DNA from: JALHOP01 sp964484195
GTDB taxonomy: Bacteria > Myxococcota > XYA12-FULL-58-9 > JALHOP01
Direction of reading: 5' to 3'
NCBI GenBank assembly: GCA_964484195.1
Contig: CAZAER010000003.1
Location: forward strand, 124,001-188,000
Length of the DNA: 64,000 bases
Part shown: positions 14,942-23,886 of the stretch, one piece after another
Layout of the letters: every line of letters begins with the position of its first letter
Numbering within the stretch: position 1 is the stretch's first letter
Program-made: the position numbers and the translations under genes
Notes under the pieces: model-generated
What the model was told of the DNA's origin: nothing
What the model saw: only the letters and a program-made list of their open reading frames with translations
Databases searched by the model: none

Positions 14942-17900
14942 ATGACGTTAGTCCGTGTCGGCGTACTCGTCTTTCTTGGCGTCTTGGTCGGCTGCGGTAC
15001 TGGTTCGGTGAGTCCGGATCCCAACGGGGACCCCGTGGGCGACGGAGATAGCGACACCGACGTCTCCATCCCCAGCGCCTCGCACTCGACATTCACCGCG
15101 GCAGCGTCGACTGCCACCGCCAATCTCACGGACGCCGTCGTGCTCACGCTGCTGCTCCGCGATAGCGCAGACACCCCGATCGCCGATGCGGCTGTGACGT
15201 TCAGCGCCACCGGCGGCAGCAACAACCTGACAGCGAACGCGCTACGCACGGACGCTGATGGCCGGGCCCAGGCGACGCTCACGTCGAGTCTCGCCGAATC
15301 CAAAACCGTCACCGCCACCGTCACCGGCGCGTTCGGGCTCACCGCCAACGTCGAGTTTCTCCCCGGCCCGCTCGCGACGGTGAGCTTCGAGGTTCCGCCT
15401 AGCAACGCCGTCGCGGGTGTCGCACTCACGCCTGCGGTGGTCATCGTCCTGCACGACGCACACGACAACGTGGTCGACGATGACGAAAGCGTCACGCTGA
15501 CGGTTGGCGGCGATGAGGTCGCGCAAATCAGCTCCGACGCGGGTCGTGCAACCTTCGGGGCGCTCTCCTTCGGCACCGCGGGCAGCTACGAGCTCGTGGC
15601 GCACGCGGCTGGCATCGACAGCAGCCCGAGCTCGACCTTCGTCATCTCCGCCGCGGCTGCCGCGAAGCTCGTGTTCTCGGTGCCGCCGCCAAGCTCGCTC
15701 ATCGCCGGCGTCGCGTTCGGCACCACGGTCGTGCTGCAAGACGCGTTCGACAACCCCGTGACCGACAACGGTACGCTGATCTCGCTCGCGTCCCAGCCCA
15801 TCGAGCTGGATGCGTCACTTCTCACTACTGCGGGTGTCGCCGCGTTCACGGGGCTCACTTTCATTGCAGGTGGCGACTACATTCTGACTGCGTCGGCGCC
15901 TGACCTCGCGGGTGACACGACGGCGACTCTGACCGTGAGCGGTGTCGCGATCGACACCCAGCCCGCGGACCAGTCCGTTGTCGCGCCCGCTGCCGCGACC
16001 TTCACCGTGGTTGCCACTGGTCATCCTCTATCTGATCCACTCAGCTATCAATGGCGGCGCAACGGCGTGAACATCGATGGCGCGACATCCGCGTCTTACA
16101 TGACGAGCGCTACGACCGCTGCAGCGGACGACGGCGCGACGTTCTCATGCGTGGTGAGTAACTCCGTCACCGAGGCGACGAGCAACGCGGCGACGCTCAC
16201 CGTCAACGCCGGTCCGCCGAGCCCCGCGCGCTCGACGTTCACGACGAGTGACGACGACTTCACCAGCGACGACACGGTGACGCTGACCCTCACGTTGCAC
16301 GACGCCAACGACAACGTCGTCAAAGGTCTGAACGTTATGCTGAGCGACGGTGCCGGCTTCAACGCGTCCGGGACGACCAGCAACGCCGGCGTGTTTGCCG
16401 CTCCTTTCAACTCGACCACCCTCGGCTTGCACACGATCACCGCACGCTTCGGGGGCGAAGAGCTCCAGCTCGACGTGACGGTGAGGCACGGCGCCCCAGC
16501 GGTCGCGACGTTCACGATTCAGCCCAACGGGATCACTGCCGGCACCGCGTTCGCGCAAGACCTCAAGGTGGCGCTCTCCGACAGTGCCGGACATCCAACG
16601 ACCACCTTCACCGGCGGCGTTTCGCTGGTGCTGCCGGGCGCGCCGACCTCGGTCGTGAACCCGGGCCCGGTCACACCAGTGAGCGGTGTCGCGACGTTCC
16701 CAGCCGCGTCGGTCACCCGCGCCGGCGCCAACTTCGTGCTCGAGGCTCACATCGGTGGCGTGTCGCGCGGCAGCTCGAACCAGTTTTCGGTGGCGCCCGC
16801 GGCCCCCAATCAAGCGCACTCGTTCGCCGAATTTTCGGACGGCATTGCCGACGGCGGCATCCATGGTTTCGTGCTGATCCGCGACCAGTACGACAACCCG
16901 ATTCCAGGACTCATGGTTGGTTTCAACGGCGAGGGAACGGCCGACACGAACAGCCGCGGCCAAGCCGAGCGCTTCTTCCGCGCTGAGGGCATAGGGGATG
17001 TGATCGTCACGGCCGTGTTCAATGACGTCGTGCCGCCCCAGCCGCCCTTGAGCTTCTTCCAGACCGTTCACATCTCACCGCCGCCCTGCTTCGACGTCGG
17101 CACCGGTGTGACCCTCGAGTGGGCCTTCGACGTCACGGCCGTCGACATCGACCGCGACGGCGCGAAGGACCTGGTCGCGCCCGCGTGGGACCCCGAGCAC
17201 CCCGGTCTGCTGACGGAGATGATGCAGTTCCCGGGGCAGCCCGGATACCTGGGCACACGTGCGGGGGCCATCCCGCTGCTGGCCTACGGATCAAACGCGG
17301 GCGTCGCTCCCTTCGTCGACGCAAACGGCAACGACTCGGTGGGCTGGTTTGTCAGCTCACCCGAAACTGGGGACTTCGCTTGGGGCCGATTGGAGAACGA
17401 TGGTTTCTCCTCATCGCTCCAGTCCGGTGCTGGATTCGTGCTGACGCGCAATCCGCAGGACATCGTCTTCGGCAACTTCTTCGGCCCCGGCACTGACGAC
17501 GATTGGGTCCTTATCGGCAGGCGTTATTTTGCCGCCGACACCGACGTCCTGTACACGGCCAACGGCGAGCTCGTGTTGCCGCCCATCTTTCCGAGCCAGG
17601 GCGTGGCCGGCGACTTCGACGACGACGGAAGCGAAGACGTCGCGATATCGCAGTTTCTCACCACCTCGGGGTTTTGGGTCGACTGGGGCTTGACCACGGT
17701 CGAGGCTTTCTCCGCGCCAACCCCAGTTCGCGTTTTCGGAGCGGGAGATTTCAATGCGGACGGCATCACCGATCTCGCCATCGGCAGCGACACCGGAGTT
17801 TTCGCGGCCCTCGCGAACGGTGACCGGACGTTCGACTTCGTCGCCGTCGGTGCGACGGCGGACGCCGTGCAGAACCTGGGCATCGCCGATCTCAATGGCG

Positions 17901-19141
17901 ATGGGATCGACGACATCGTCGGGAGAATCGCCTTCACGGCGCTGCTCTACGCCTGGACATCGAATGGCGATGGCACCTTCACCGCGGCGCCCCCCGTACC
18001 ATGCGGGCTCGACCGAGCCGGGAACGATGAGCTCTTGCGCCAAGGCCTCGCCATCCTCGACCTGAACGGGGATACCCATCCCGACGTCGCAACCGCGGGC
18101 ACGGGCGCGACCTACGTCAACTTCGGCGTCGGCGACGGCACCTTCCACATGCCGCGGACCCAGAGCGTGCCCGCGAGCCACCTCGGCGTCGTCGCTGACT
18201 TCGACAACGACGACAAGCTCGACCTCATGACCCAGAGCGCGGTGCGCCGCGGCAATGGCGACGGCACCTGGCAAGCGCCGCAGTCGATCTCTCTCGACCC
18301 TGCGCTTGTCACGAAAGTCGCGACCGGCGATTTCAACGAAGACGGGCGGCTCGACTACGTCACCAGTGATTCTCAGCTCCGCGCCTTCGTCCAGCAGAAC
18401 GACGGCAGCTTCGCCGAGGTGCTCACCTCCGCTCCGGCGAGTGCGTTCGATGCCTTCGACTACAACGCGGATGGGCATCTGGATGTCGTGATGCAGGCAT
18501 CCAATCAGAGCCTGTTGTTCTTTGCCGGCAGTGGCGCGGGGGCTTTCGCGGCGCCGACCACCCGCCCCCTCTCGTACCTCGCGACGGAGCTCGCCCACGG
18601 CGACATCGACGACGACGGAGCCGTCGACCTCGTCATCGCGTCGACCTTCCTCGATGTGATGTACGGTAACGGCAGCGGTGCGCTCGGTGCTCCAGCGGCT
18701 CTCGAGGTGCCAGTCGGGGTGCAGATCTCGAACCTCAGGATTGCCGACTTCAACAATGACGGGCGCGACGACATCGTCTTCAGCCGGCAAATCACCAGCG
18801 ACTTCCGCTCGTCGATCTTCACGCGGCTATCACTCCCGAATGACCAACGCGTGTACACGTCACCGTTCCAGAGCGGGAGCACGTTCACGGTCGAGCTCGG
18901 CAATGTCGCGGACGTGAACGGCGACGGCTACCTCGACATCGCGCTCGCGCAACCCTACTTCGGAGTCTTGCTCAACAACCACGACGGCTCCTTCAGCCTC
19001 GTGCAGTTGCCCGGCCTCGTGAGTTTCAAGAACTGGGCCGCCATCGGCGACCTCGACAACGACGGCACACCCGAGGTCATCGGCCAGAGCGATACGTTCG
19101 GTGACGTGACGCAGGCCTTCTATCAGTGTGAGGGGAACTGA
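14942..19141 (+). CDS. Giant lipoprotein with Ig-like domains and FG-GAP/VCBS repeats
   Basis: A 1399-residue protein. MTLVRVGVLVFLGVLVGC is a lipoprotein signal; an in-frame ATG at 14906 is an alternative start with a longer n-region. The N-terminal half has several invasin/Big_1-like Ig domains (VTFSATGGSNNLTANA, VMLSDGAGFNASGTT) and one I-set-like Ig domain around residue 340-420 (QPADQSVVAPAAATF, YQWRRNGVNIDGATSASY). The C-terminal half carries at least ten FG-GAP/VCBS Ca-binding loops such as DFDDDGSEDVAI, DFNADGITDLAIG, DLNGDGIDDIVG, DFNEDGRLDYV and DVNGDGYLDIAL, predicting a beta-propeller. Probably surface-exposed, in adhesion or binding. Confidence 0.85.
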   Translation: MTLVRVGVLVFLGVLVGCGTGSVSPDPNGDPVGDGDSDTDVSIPSASHSTFTAAASTATANLTDAVVLTLLLRDSADTPIADAAVTFSATGGSNNLTANALRTDADGRAQATLTSSLAESKTVTATVTGAFGLTANVEFLPGPLATVSFEVPPSNAVAGVALTPAVVIVLHDAHDNVVDDDESVTLTVGGDEVAQISSDAGRATFGALSFGTAGSYELVAHAAGIDSSPSSTFVISAAAAAKLVFSVPPPSSLIAGVAFGTTVVLQDAFDNPVTDNGTLISLASQPIELDASLLTTAGVAAFTGLTFIAGGDYILTASAPDLAGDTTATLTVSGVAIDTQPADQSVVAPAAATFTVVATGHPLSDPLSYQWRRNGVNIDGATSASYMTSATTAAADDGATFSCVVSNSVTEATSNAATLTVNAGPPSPARSTFTTSDDDFTSDDTVTLTLTLHDANDNVVKGLNVMLSDGAGFNASGTTSNAGVFAAPFNSTTLGLHTITARFGGEELQLDVTVRHGAPAVATFTIQPNGITAGTAFAQDLKVALSDSAGHPTTTFTGGVSLVLPGAPTSVVNPGPVTPVSGVATFPAASVTRAGANFVLEAHIGGVSRGSSNQFSVAPAAPNQAHSFAEFSDGIADGGIHGFVLIRDQYDNPIPGLMVGFNGEGTADTNSRGQAERFFRAEGIGDVIVTAVFNDVVPPQPPLSFFQTVHISPPPCFDVGTGVTLEWAFDVTAVDIDRDGAKDLVAPAWDPEHPGLLTEMMQFPGQPGYLGTRAGAIPLLAYGSNAGVAPFVDANGNDSVGWFVSSPETGDFAWGRLENDGFSSSLQSGAGFVLTRNPQDIVFGNFFGPGTDDDWVLIGRRYFAADTDVLYTANGELVLPPIFPSQGVAGDFDDDGSEDVAISQFLTTSGFWVDWGLTTVEAFSAPTPVRVFGAGDFNADGITDLAIGSDTGVFAALANGDRTFDFVAVGATADAVQNLGIADLNGDGIDDIVGRIAFTALLYAWTSNGDGTFTAAPPVPCGLDRAGNDELLRQGLAILDLNGDTHPDVATAGTGATYVNFGVGDGTFHMPRTQSVPASHLGVVADFDNDDKLDLMTQSAVRRGNGDGTWQAPQSISLDPALVTKVATGDFNEDGRLDYVTSDSQLRAFVQQNDGSFAEVLTSAPASAFDAFDYNADGHLDVVMQASNQSLLFFAGSGAGAFAAPTTRPLSYLATELAHGDIDDDGAVDLVIASTFLDVMYGNGSGALGAPAALEVPVGVQISNLRIADFNNDGRDDIVFSRQITSDFRSSIFTRLSLPNDQRVYTSPFQSGSTFTVELGNVADVNGDGYLDIALAQPYFGVLLNNHDGSFSLVQLPGLVSFKNWAAIGDLDNDGTPEVIGQSDTFGDVTQAFYQCEGN

Positions 19142-19196
19142 GAGGGGAGGTTGCTCGGCGCTCGACACCGCAGCGAAGCGGCGGAACTGCTTCTTT

Positions 19197-19228
19197 ATGG
19201 CGCGCCCCGGTTGAACCTGAATGAACCT
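19197..19228. repeat. Dispersed ATGGCGCGCC repeat, subtype B, copy 2
   Basis: ATGGCGCGCCCCGGTTG followed by AACCTGAATGAACCT. It lies 55 bp after the stop of the giant lipoprotein gene. Confidence 0.7.
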
Positions 19229-19265
19229 GTTCCCAAGTCGCGCCGATCCGCGTAGGACTGTGGTG

Positions 19266-19669
19266 ATGGGCATCAAAGAAGCGGCTGACGCGACATTCCG
19301 CGTGTTGCTGGTGACGGACAAGGAATACGCTCTCGAGGCCGAGCGCGGTCCCCTCCCGATGCATCGCGATCATGCTCTCAGGCTAGCGCGCGACGTCGGC
19401 GCGCAAAACAAGGCATCGGCACGAGCTCACCTGTTTGCCGCGCCTACAGCTCGTTCAAGGTCGTAGGCGACGAGTACAATACAATGCGCGCCCGGCTCGG
19501 TAAGCCCCTGAGCCTAGCGGTAAACGCCGGTGGCTGGATCGCCGCGGTTGCGACCGGCGATCCATTATTTGCGGTGACGGGCAGCGCGTATCACTTGCTG
19601 CTCGCCGGCGTCGATGCGGCGCAGGTCCCGCTGTTCCGCTGGGCCTCGGAGAACCGGCTGGACCGCTAG
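19266..19669 (+). pseudogene. Remnant of an unidentified gene, frameshifted near 19440
   Basis: Two overlapping frames look like one former protein. The first, from an ATG at 19266, reads MGIKEAADATFRVLLVTDKE and continues to about RAHLFAA. In a different frame the second begins AYSSFKVVGDEYNTMRARLG and ends RWASENRLDR at 19669, with a hydrophobic stretch WIAAVATGDPLFAVTGSAYH. The change of frame falls near 19435-19445. I do not recognise the family. It could also be two unrelated short frames; the coding-like quality of both halves and their abutment favours one broken gene. Confidence 0.4.
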
Positions 19670-19809
19670 CTCCTGAGCCCAAACCGATATCATCGATGCG
19701 GCGGCTCCGGCTACTAAACGCCTGCGCGTAAGAGCACTTCGGGGAAGAACCCACCACGAAGTGAGAAGAACCAGAACCGAAGAACCGAACCGGTTCAGCG
19801 GAGGTATAA

Positions 19810-19841
19810 ATGGCGCGCCCGGATCGTAACAAATCGAACAT
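19810..19841. repeat. Dispersed ATGGCGCGCC repeat, subtype A, copy 2
   Basis: ATGGCGCGCCCGGATCG then TAACAAATCGAACAT. With the two preceding A's, the first 16 bases (AAATGGCGCGCCCGGA) equal the sequence at 26241-26256 covering the 3' end of tRNA-Arg. It is preceded by a GAAGAACC-rich stretch and the palindrome GAACCGGTTC, also partly seen before the copy at 23224. Confidence 0.75.
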
Positions 19842-19868
19842 TGGAAATTGCTGAGCTGTCGCCCACAT

Positions 19869-20523
19869 CTATTCACGCGCGAAACGCTCAGGACCGTCGC
19901 GCCGCATCGATGCGGTCTCACGCCTCGAGGTGAGAGATGGCGCGCCCGTTTGTACCTGAATGAACCCGGCGCCGCTCGCGCGGACGGCGGCGTCGAATGC
20001 GTCGCTGTCACTGCGATCGATCGCATCCCAAAAGAGGGCACTGGTGCCGAGGGCGCGTAGATTCCAGGTCAGAGGTCCATGCGCCGCGCCTGGTACTGTG
20101 AGGAGGGTGCGCCTCGCCCGCCGCTGCCCGCCAAAGTGATAGCGTGCACTGGCCGCCGGCGTCGCCGGGTCATTGCTTCCTTGGAAATAGTAGATTGGCG
20201 CGCTGATCGGCAGAGTCTTGGAGTCGTACGGTTTGTAGGTGAACTGGCCGGCCGTCGGATCTTTCCCCGTAAGTGCGAGGCGCCCACCGACGAGCGTGGT
20301 TCGCCCCGCACCACCGAACACTTCGCGCGCTCTGGCGTGTGGCCGAGCGGTAGCGGCGACGTCGACAATGCCTGTGTGATGGCAGGCGGCAAGCGGGGCT
20401 TGATGAGCTCCCACTCGCGTTGGTAGCCCGCGAAGTAGTCGGCAAATCCCTTCGGTGCGTGACTATCTCAGGGAGCGCATCGCATGTCACGACGAGCAGA
20501 GCCACTGCGGTCCCTCGGCGCAT
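19869..20523 (-). pseudogene. Decayed alpha/beta hydrolase (TAP-like C-terminal part)
   Basis: Three minus-strand frames together spell a degraded exported hydrolase. MRRGTAVALLVVTCDALPEI (from 20523) looks like a signal or early segment. A second frame gives GFADYFAGYQREWELIKPRL. A third gives GRLALTGKDPTAGQFTYKPY followed by APIYYFQGSNDPATPAASAR and LTVPGAAHGPLTWNL, the Asp and His end of a TAP-like/S33 hydrolase. The Ser nucleophile region is absent and at least two frame changes are needed. The 3' end runs into a dispersed repeat at 19937. Confidence 0.6.
19937..19967. repeat. Dispersed ATGGCGCGCC repeat, subtype B, copy 3
   Basis: ATGGCGCGCCCGTTTG followed by TACCTGAATGAACCC, 31 bp, at the 3' end of the hydrolase remnant and only 96 bp from the subtype A copy at 19810. 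Confidence 0.7.
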
Positions 20524-20659
20524 GAGGCGACGCCTGGTTTATTCGGCGGAGGCGAGCTGCCAGCGACAGCCGCCCTTGAGAAAGTGGTATGCGGGACCTA
20601 AGGTGACGAGTGGGTCGAGGGTCGAAGTCTCAGACTGCCTGAATGAAACGGATTCGAGA

Positions 20660-23197
20660 GTGACCGACAAGCTACGCGTAGACGTTCCGATTGTGTTGCC
20701 TGGCCTGCCCGACGCCGACGACGCGTGCATCGCGCGCTTGACCTCGGACCTCGAGAGTCGCGACGGCGTCCAGGAAGCTCACGTCGTCGCCGCCAGCGGA
20801 GACGACCCTGCTCAGCTCTGTGTTCACTACGACGCCACAGTCATCCCGCTCTCCCGCATTCGCGAGCTGGTGGCGAGCGCGGGTGCGAAGATCTCGGAGC
20901 GATTCGGGCATGTGCTGTGGCGAGTCGATGGCATCGGTCACGCGCGCCGGGCGCGTACCGTCTCCGAGCGATTGCGTGCCATCGACGGCGTGCTCGAGGC
21001 CGAGGCGAGCGCCGCTGGCCTGGTGCGCGTCGAGCTCGATCGGAGCCGTAGCTCCGAGCAGGCTATCCGCGATGCGCTCAGCGGAATGAGCGTCACGGAG
21101 ACCGCCGGCCGGCCGATCGGTGCGCCGGCGCGCAGTGGCCAAACGAGTACGACGTCCGACGATGGCAAGCACGCCGGCCACGATCATGACGGCGACGAGC
21201 GCGGCAGCGAAGAAGGCCACGACCATTCGGGCAGTCGTCTCTTCGGCGCCAACACCGAGCTGATCTTTTCGCTCGCGTCTGGCGGTTTGCTCGGCATCGG
21301 CATTGCGATCACCAAGCTCGCCCCCGCGGCGCCCGGTTGGTTGCCGAACGCGTGCTACATCGCTGCCTATTTTTTCGGCGGCTTCTTTACAGTGCGCGAA
21401 GCGATCGAGAACCTGCGTGCGAAGAAGTTTGAGATCGACACGCTGATGCTCGTCGCCGCCATCGGCGCGGCAGCGATCGGCGCCTTTGCAGAGGGCGCGC
21501 TGCTCCTCTTCCTGTTCAGCCTCGGCCATGCACTCGAGCACTACGCGATGGGGCGCGCCAAGAAGGCGATCGAGGCACTCGCCAAGCTTGCGCCCCAGAC
21601 CGCCACCGTGCGTCGCGATGGCCAGACTCGCGAAGTACCCGTCGAAGAGCTCGTCGTGGGTGATGTCGTCATCGTGCGGCCCAACGAACGGCTGCCAGCG
21701 GACGGCTTTCTCGTCAAAGGCGAGTCCAGCATCAACCAGGCGCCCGTGACCGGTGAGAGTGTCCCGGTCGACAAGCGCACGGTGGCCGACGTCGCGGCCG
21801 CGCGCGCCAAGCCCAACGCGGTGGATGCGTCGTCGCGCGTGTTCGCCGGCACCATCAACGGGGCGGGCGCGATCGACATCGAGGTGACCCGCTTGTCGAC
21901 CGAGACGGCGCTAGCCAAGGTCGTGCAGATGGTCAGCGAAGCCGAAACACAGAAGTCGCCGACACAACGGTTCACCGACAAGTTCGAGCGTGTCTTCGTG
22001 CCAGCAGTGCTGGCGCTCGCCGTTCTCTTGCTGTTCGCCTGGGTGGTGATCGACGAGCCGTTCAGCGCCAGCTTTTACCGCGCCATGGCGGTGCTGGTGG
22101 CTGCTAGTCCCTGCGCGCTGGCAATCGCCACGCCGAGCGCGGTGCTGTCTGGCGTGGCGCGCGCGGCGCGCGGCGGTGTCCTGGTGAAGGGCGGCGCGCC
22201 GCTCGAGAATCTCGGATCGCTCAGCGCGATCGCGTTCGACAAGACTGGCACGCTGACCGAAGGCCGTCCGCGTATCACCGACATCGTGCCGTCCGCGGGC
22301 GTTTCCGAGGAGGAACTGCTCGCGATCTCCGTCGCGGTCGAGCAACTCAGCGACCACCCGCTTGCTGCTGCGATCACGCGCGATGGTCGCGAGCGTCTTG
22401 GCGGCCGCGCGATCCCGGAAGCAGGCGATCTCAAGAGTCTCACCGGCCGCGGCGTAACCGCGACCCTCGATGGCAAGCCGGTCTGGATCGGCAAGGCCGA
22501 GATGTTCGGTGCCGACGGCATCGCGCCCCTGAGCGATGCGTCCGCTGCGCTGATCGCGAAACTACGCGACGCTGGTCGCACGACGATGGTGGTCCGCCAT
22601 GGCGACAGGGAGCTGGGCGCAATTGGACTCATGGACACGCCACGTCCCGCCGCCCGCGCGGCACTTGCGCGGCTGCACGCCCTCGGCATCAAGCGGATGA
22701 TCATGATCTCCGGCGACCATCGCAACGTCGCCGAGGCGATCGCCAAGGACGTCGGGCTCGACGAGGCGTGGGGAGATCTGATGCCGGATGACAAGGTCGC
22801 GGCGATCAAAAAGCTACGCGCCGAGCAGAAGGTCGCGATGGTCGGTGACGGGGTGAACGACGCGCCTGCGATGGCGAGCGCAACGGTAGGCATCGCGATG
22901 GGCGCGGCCGGCTCCGACGTCGCGCTGGAGACGGCGGACGTCGCATTGATGGCTGATGATTTGAGCCACTTGCCGTTCGCGGTTGGCCTCAGCCGACGTA
23001 CGCGCAAGGTCATTCTCCAGAACGTCTTCATCAGCCTTGCCGTGGTCGCGATGCTCGTGCCGGCGACGATCCTCGGCCTCGGCATTGGACTCGCGGTGGC
23101 GGCTCATGAGGGCTCGACCTTGGTGGTCGTCATCAACGCGCTCCGGCTGCTCGCCTATCGCGACGAGAACCGCAACGATACCGCGGCGCACTCGTGA
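20660..23197 (+). CDS. P1B-type heavy-metal exporting ATPase (SPC motif, P1B-4-like)
   Basis: An 845-residue inner-membrane pump, chosen from a GTG at 20660 where homology-like sequence begins. The N-terminal ~200 residues hold two HMA-like folds without CxxC, then a His/Asp-rich linker (KHAGHDHDGDERGSEEGHDH). Catalytic marks: phosphorylation site DKTGTLTEG, HP motif SDHPLA, hinge VGDGVNDAPAMASATVG, actuator TGESVPVDK. The metal-site helix is AASPCALAIATPS (SPC, not CPC), and the last helices have HEGSTLVVVINALRLLAY; SPC plus HEGS/GT is typical of P1B-4 exporters (Co, Zn, Cd, Fe). It has no accompanying metalloregulator and sits in a region of decayed genes, so it may be acquired. Confidence 0.9.
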   Translation: MTDKLRVDVPIVLPGLPDADDACIARLTSDLESRDGVQEAHVVAASGDDPAQLCVHYDATVIPLSRIRELVASAGAKISERFGHVLWRVDGIGHARRARTVSERLRAIDGVLEAEASAAGLVRVELDRSRSSEQAIRDALSGMSVTETAGRPIGAPARSGQTSTTSDDGKHAGHDHDGDERGSEEGHDHSGSRLFGANTELIFSLASGGLLGIGIAITKLAPAAPGWLPNACYIAAYFFGGFFTVREAIENLRAKKFEIDTLMLVAAIGAAAIGAFAEGALLLFLFSLGHALEHYAMGRAKKAIEALAKLAPQTATVRRDGQTREVPVEELVVGDVVIVRPNERLPADGFLVKGESSINQAPVTGESVPVDKRTVADVAAARAKPNAVDASSRVFAGTINGAGAIDIEVTRLSTETALAKVVQMVSEAETQKSPTQRFTDKFERVFVPAVLALAVLLLFAWVVIDEPFSASFYRAMAVLVAASPCALAIATPSAVLSGVARAARGGVLVKGGAPLENLGSLSAIAFDKTGTLTEGRPRITDIVPSAGVSEEELLAISVAVEQLSDHPLAAAITRDGRERLGGRAIPEAGDLKSLTGRGVTATLDGKPVWIGKAEMFGADGIAPLSDASAALIAKLRDAGRTTMVVRHGDRELGAIGLMDTPRPAARAALARLHALGIKRMIMISGDHRNVAEAIAKDVGLDEAWGDLMPDDKVAAIKKLRAEQKVAMVGDGVNDAPAMASATVGIAMGAAGSDVALETADVALMADDLSHLPFAVGLSRRTRKVILQNVFISLAVVAMLVPATILGLGIGLAVAAHEGSTLVVVINALRLLAYRDENRNDTAAHS

Positions 23198-23223
23198 GCA
23201 GAAGAACCGAAGAACCGGTATTT

Positions 23224-23255
23224 ATGGCGCGCCCGGGTCGTAACAAATCGAACAT
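23224..23255. repeat. Dispersed ATGGCGCGCC repeat, subtype A, copy 3
   Basis: ATGGCGCGCCCGGGTCG then TAACAAATCGAACAT. It fills the gap between the convergent ATPase and higA genes and abuts the TGA stop of higA, as copy 2235 abuts the stop at 2267. It is preceded by GAAGAACCGAAGAACCGGT. Confidence 0.75.
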
Positions 23256-23549
23256 TCACCCCGCAGCCTTGAGGGCTCGGGGCAGGCGGCCGACGCGACT
23301 GGCTGCCTGGTGCAAGTCGACCGCCTTTTGTGCATTTAGCCAGAACTCAGCGGTTGTTTTGAAGGCTGCACCGAGCTTGAGGGCCATCTCTGCTGTCACG
23401 CTCGTTCGCCCGTTGACGATTCGGTTGATGACCTTCACGTCACAGCCGAGGTGATCGGCGAGTTGCTTCTGTGTCAGGCCAAGCGGCAGCAGGAACTCCT
23501 CCTCGAGGATTTCGCCCGGTGTCGTTGGTTCGCGTCGCTTGGTCGCCAT
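23256..23549 (-). CDS. higA: HigA-type antitoxin (XRE-family HTH)
   Basis: A 97-residue protein, MATKRREPTTPGEILEEEFL, then LGLTQKQLADHLGCDVKVIN with the helix-turn-helix, and FWLNAQKAVDLHQA near the end, all typical of HigA antitoxins (VapI/HigA subfamily). It neutralises HigB and represses the operon. The ATG at 23549 is preceded by GAGGGAGC; an upstream in-frame start is unlikely. It lies 8 bp after higB, in the toxin-first order that is usual for higBA. Confidence 0.9.
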   Translation of the reverse strand: MATKRREPTTPGEILEEEFLLPLGLTQKQLADHLGCDVKVINRIVNGRTSVTAEMALKLGAAFKTTAEFWLNAQKAVDLHQAASRVGRLPRALKAAG

Positions 23550-23557
23550 GTGCTCCC

Positions 23558-23848
23558 TCAATGATAGTCGACGACGTCGACGTCTGTTGGGCCCGCCGCG
23601 GTCCAACGAAAGATGACCCGCCACTGATCGTTGACTCGGATGCTGTGGAATCCGATGAGGTCACCCCGCAGCGCTTCCAACCGATTCGCCGGTGGACTCC
23701 TTAGGTCACCAAGGTCAGCGGCGTAGTGCAGCATGTCGAGCTTCCTCGCAACGATCCTAGAAACTCCAAACCATCCGACTCTGCGGTTCAGCTCGCCAGA
23801 CACGAAGAAGCGTTTGACGTGCTCGCCGGTAAAAGTGCGAGTGGCCAC
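23558..23848 (-). CDS. higB: HigB-type toxin (RelE/ParE superfamily)
   Basis: A 96-residue protein with a GTG start. It has the HigB pattern: KLDMLHYAADLGDLRSPPAN, then RLEALRGDLIGFHSIRVNDQ and WRVIFRW, ending DVDVVDYH. HigB toxins cleave mRNA on the ribosome. It is first in the operon, with higA following. A 6-5-6 inverted repeat overlapping the promoter (23857-23873) is the likely HigA operator. Intact by length and motif. Confidence 0.9.
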   Translation of the reverse strand: MATRTFTGEHVKRFFVSGELNRRVGWFGVSRIVARKLDMLHYAADLGDLRSPPANRLEALRGDLIGFHSIRVNDQWRVIFRWTAAGPTDVDVVDYH

Positions 23849-23856
23849 GAAACAAA

Positions 23857-23873
23857 ATACCCAATATGGGTAT
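23857..23873. promoter_or_regulatory. Inverted repeat ATACCC-N5-GGGTAT, probable HigA operator
   Basis: Perfect 6-bp arms around AATAT, 8 bp upstream of the higB start and 13 bp upstream of the divergent TOTE remnant. The position suits autorepression by HigA and possibly control of the divergent gene. Confidence 0.6.
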
Positions 23874-23886
23874 ACCGTGTCAAGGT

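Noticed and set aside
17411..18790. 459-codon minus-strand frame opposite the giant lipoprotein
   Set aside because: Mirror of Asp-rich FG-GAP repeats; no independent support.
2235..23255. Dispersed ATGGCGCGCC repeats as additional tRNA genes or tRNA 3' fragments
   Set aside because: The GAAC that would mark the T loop lies about 5 nt too far from the CCA end, and no other tRNA arms are present.
2235..23255. The same repeats as integron attC sites
   Set aside because: No paired inverted core sites, no integrase, and the genes between them are long and variably oriented.
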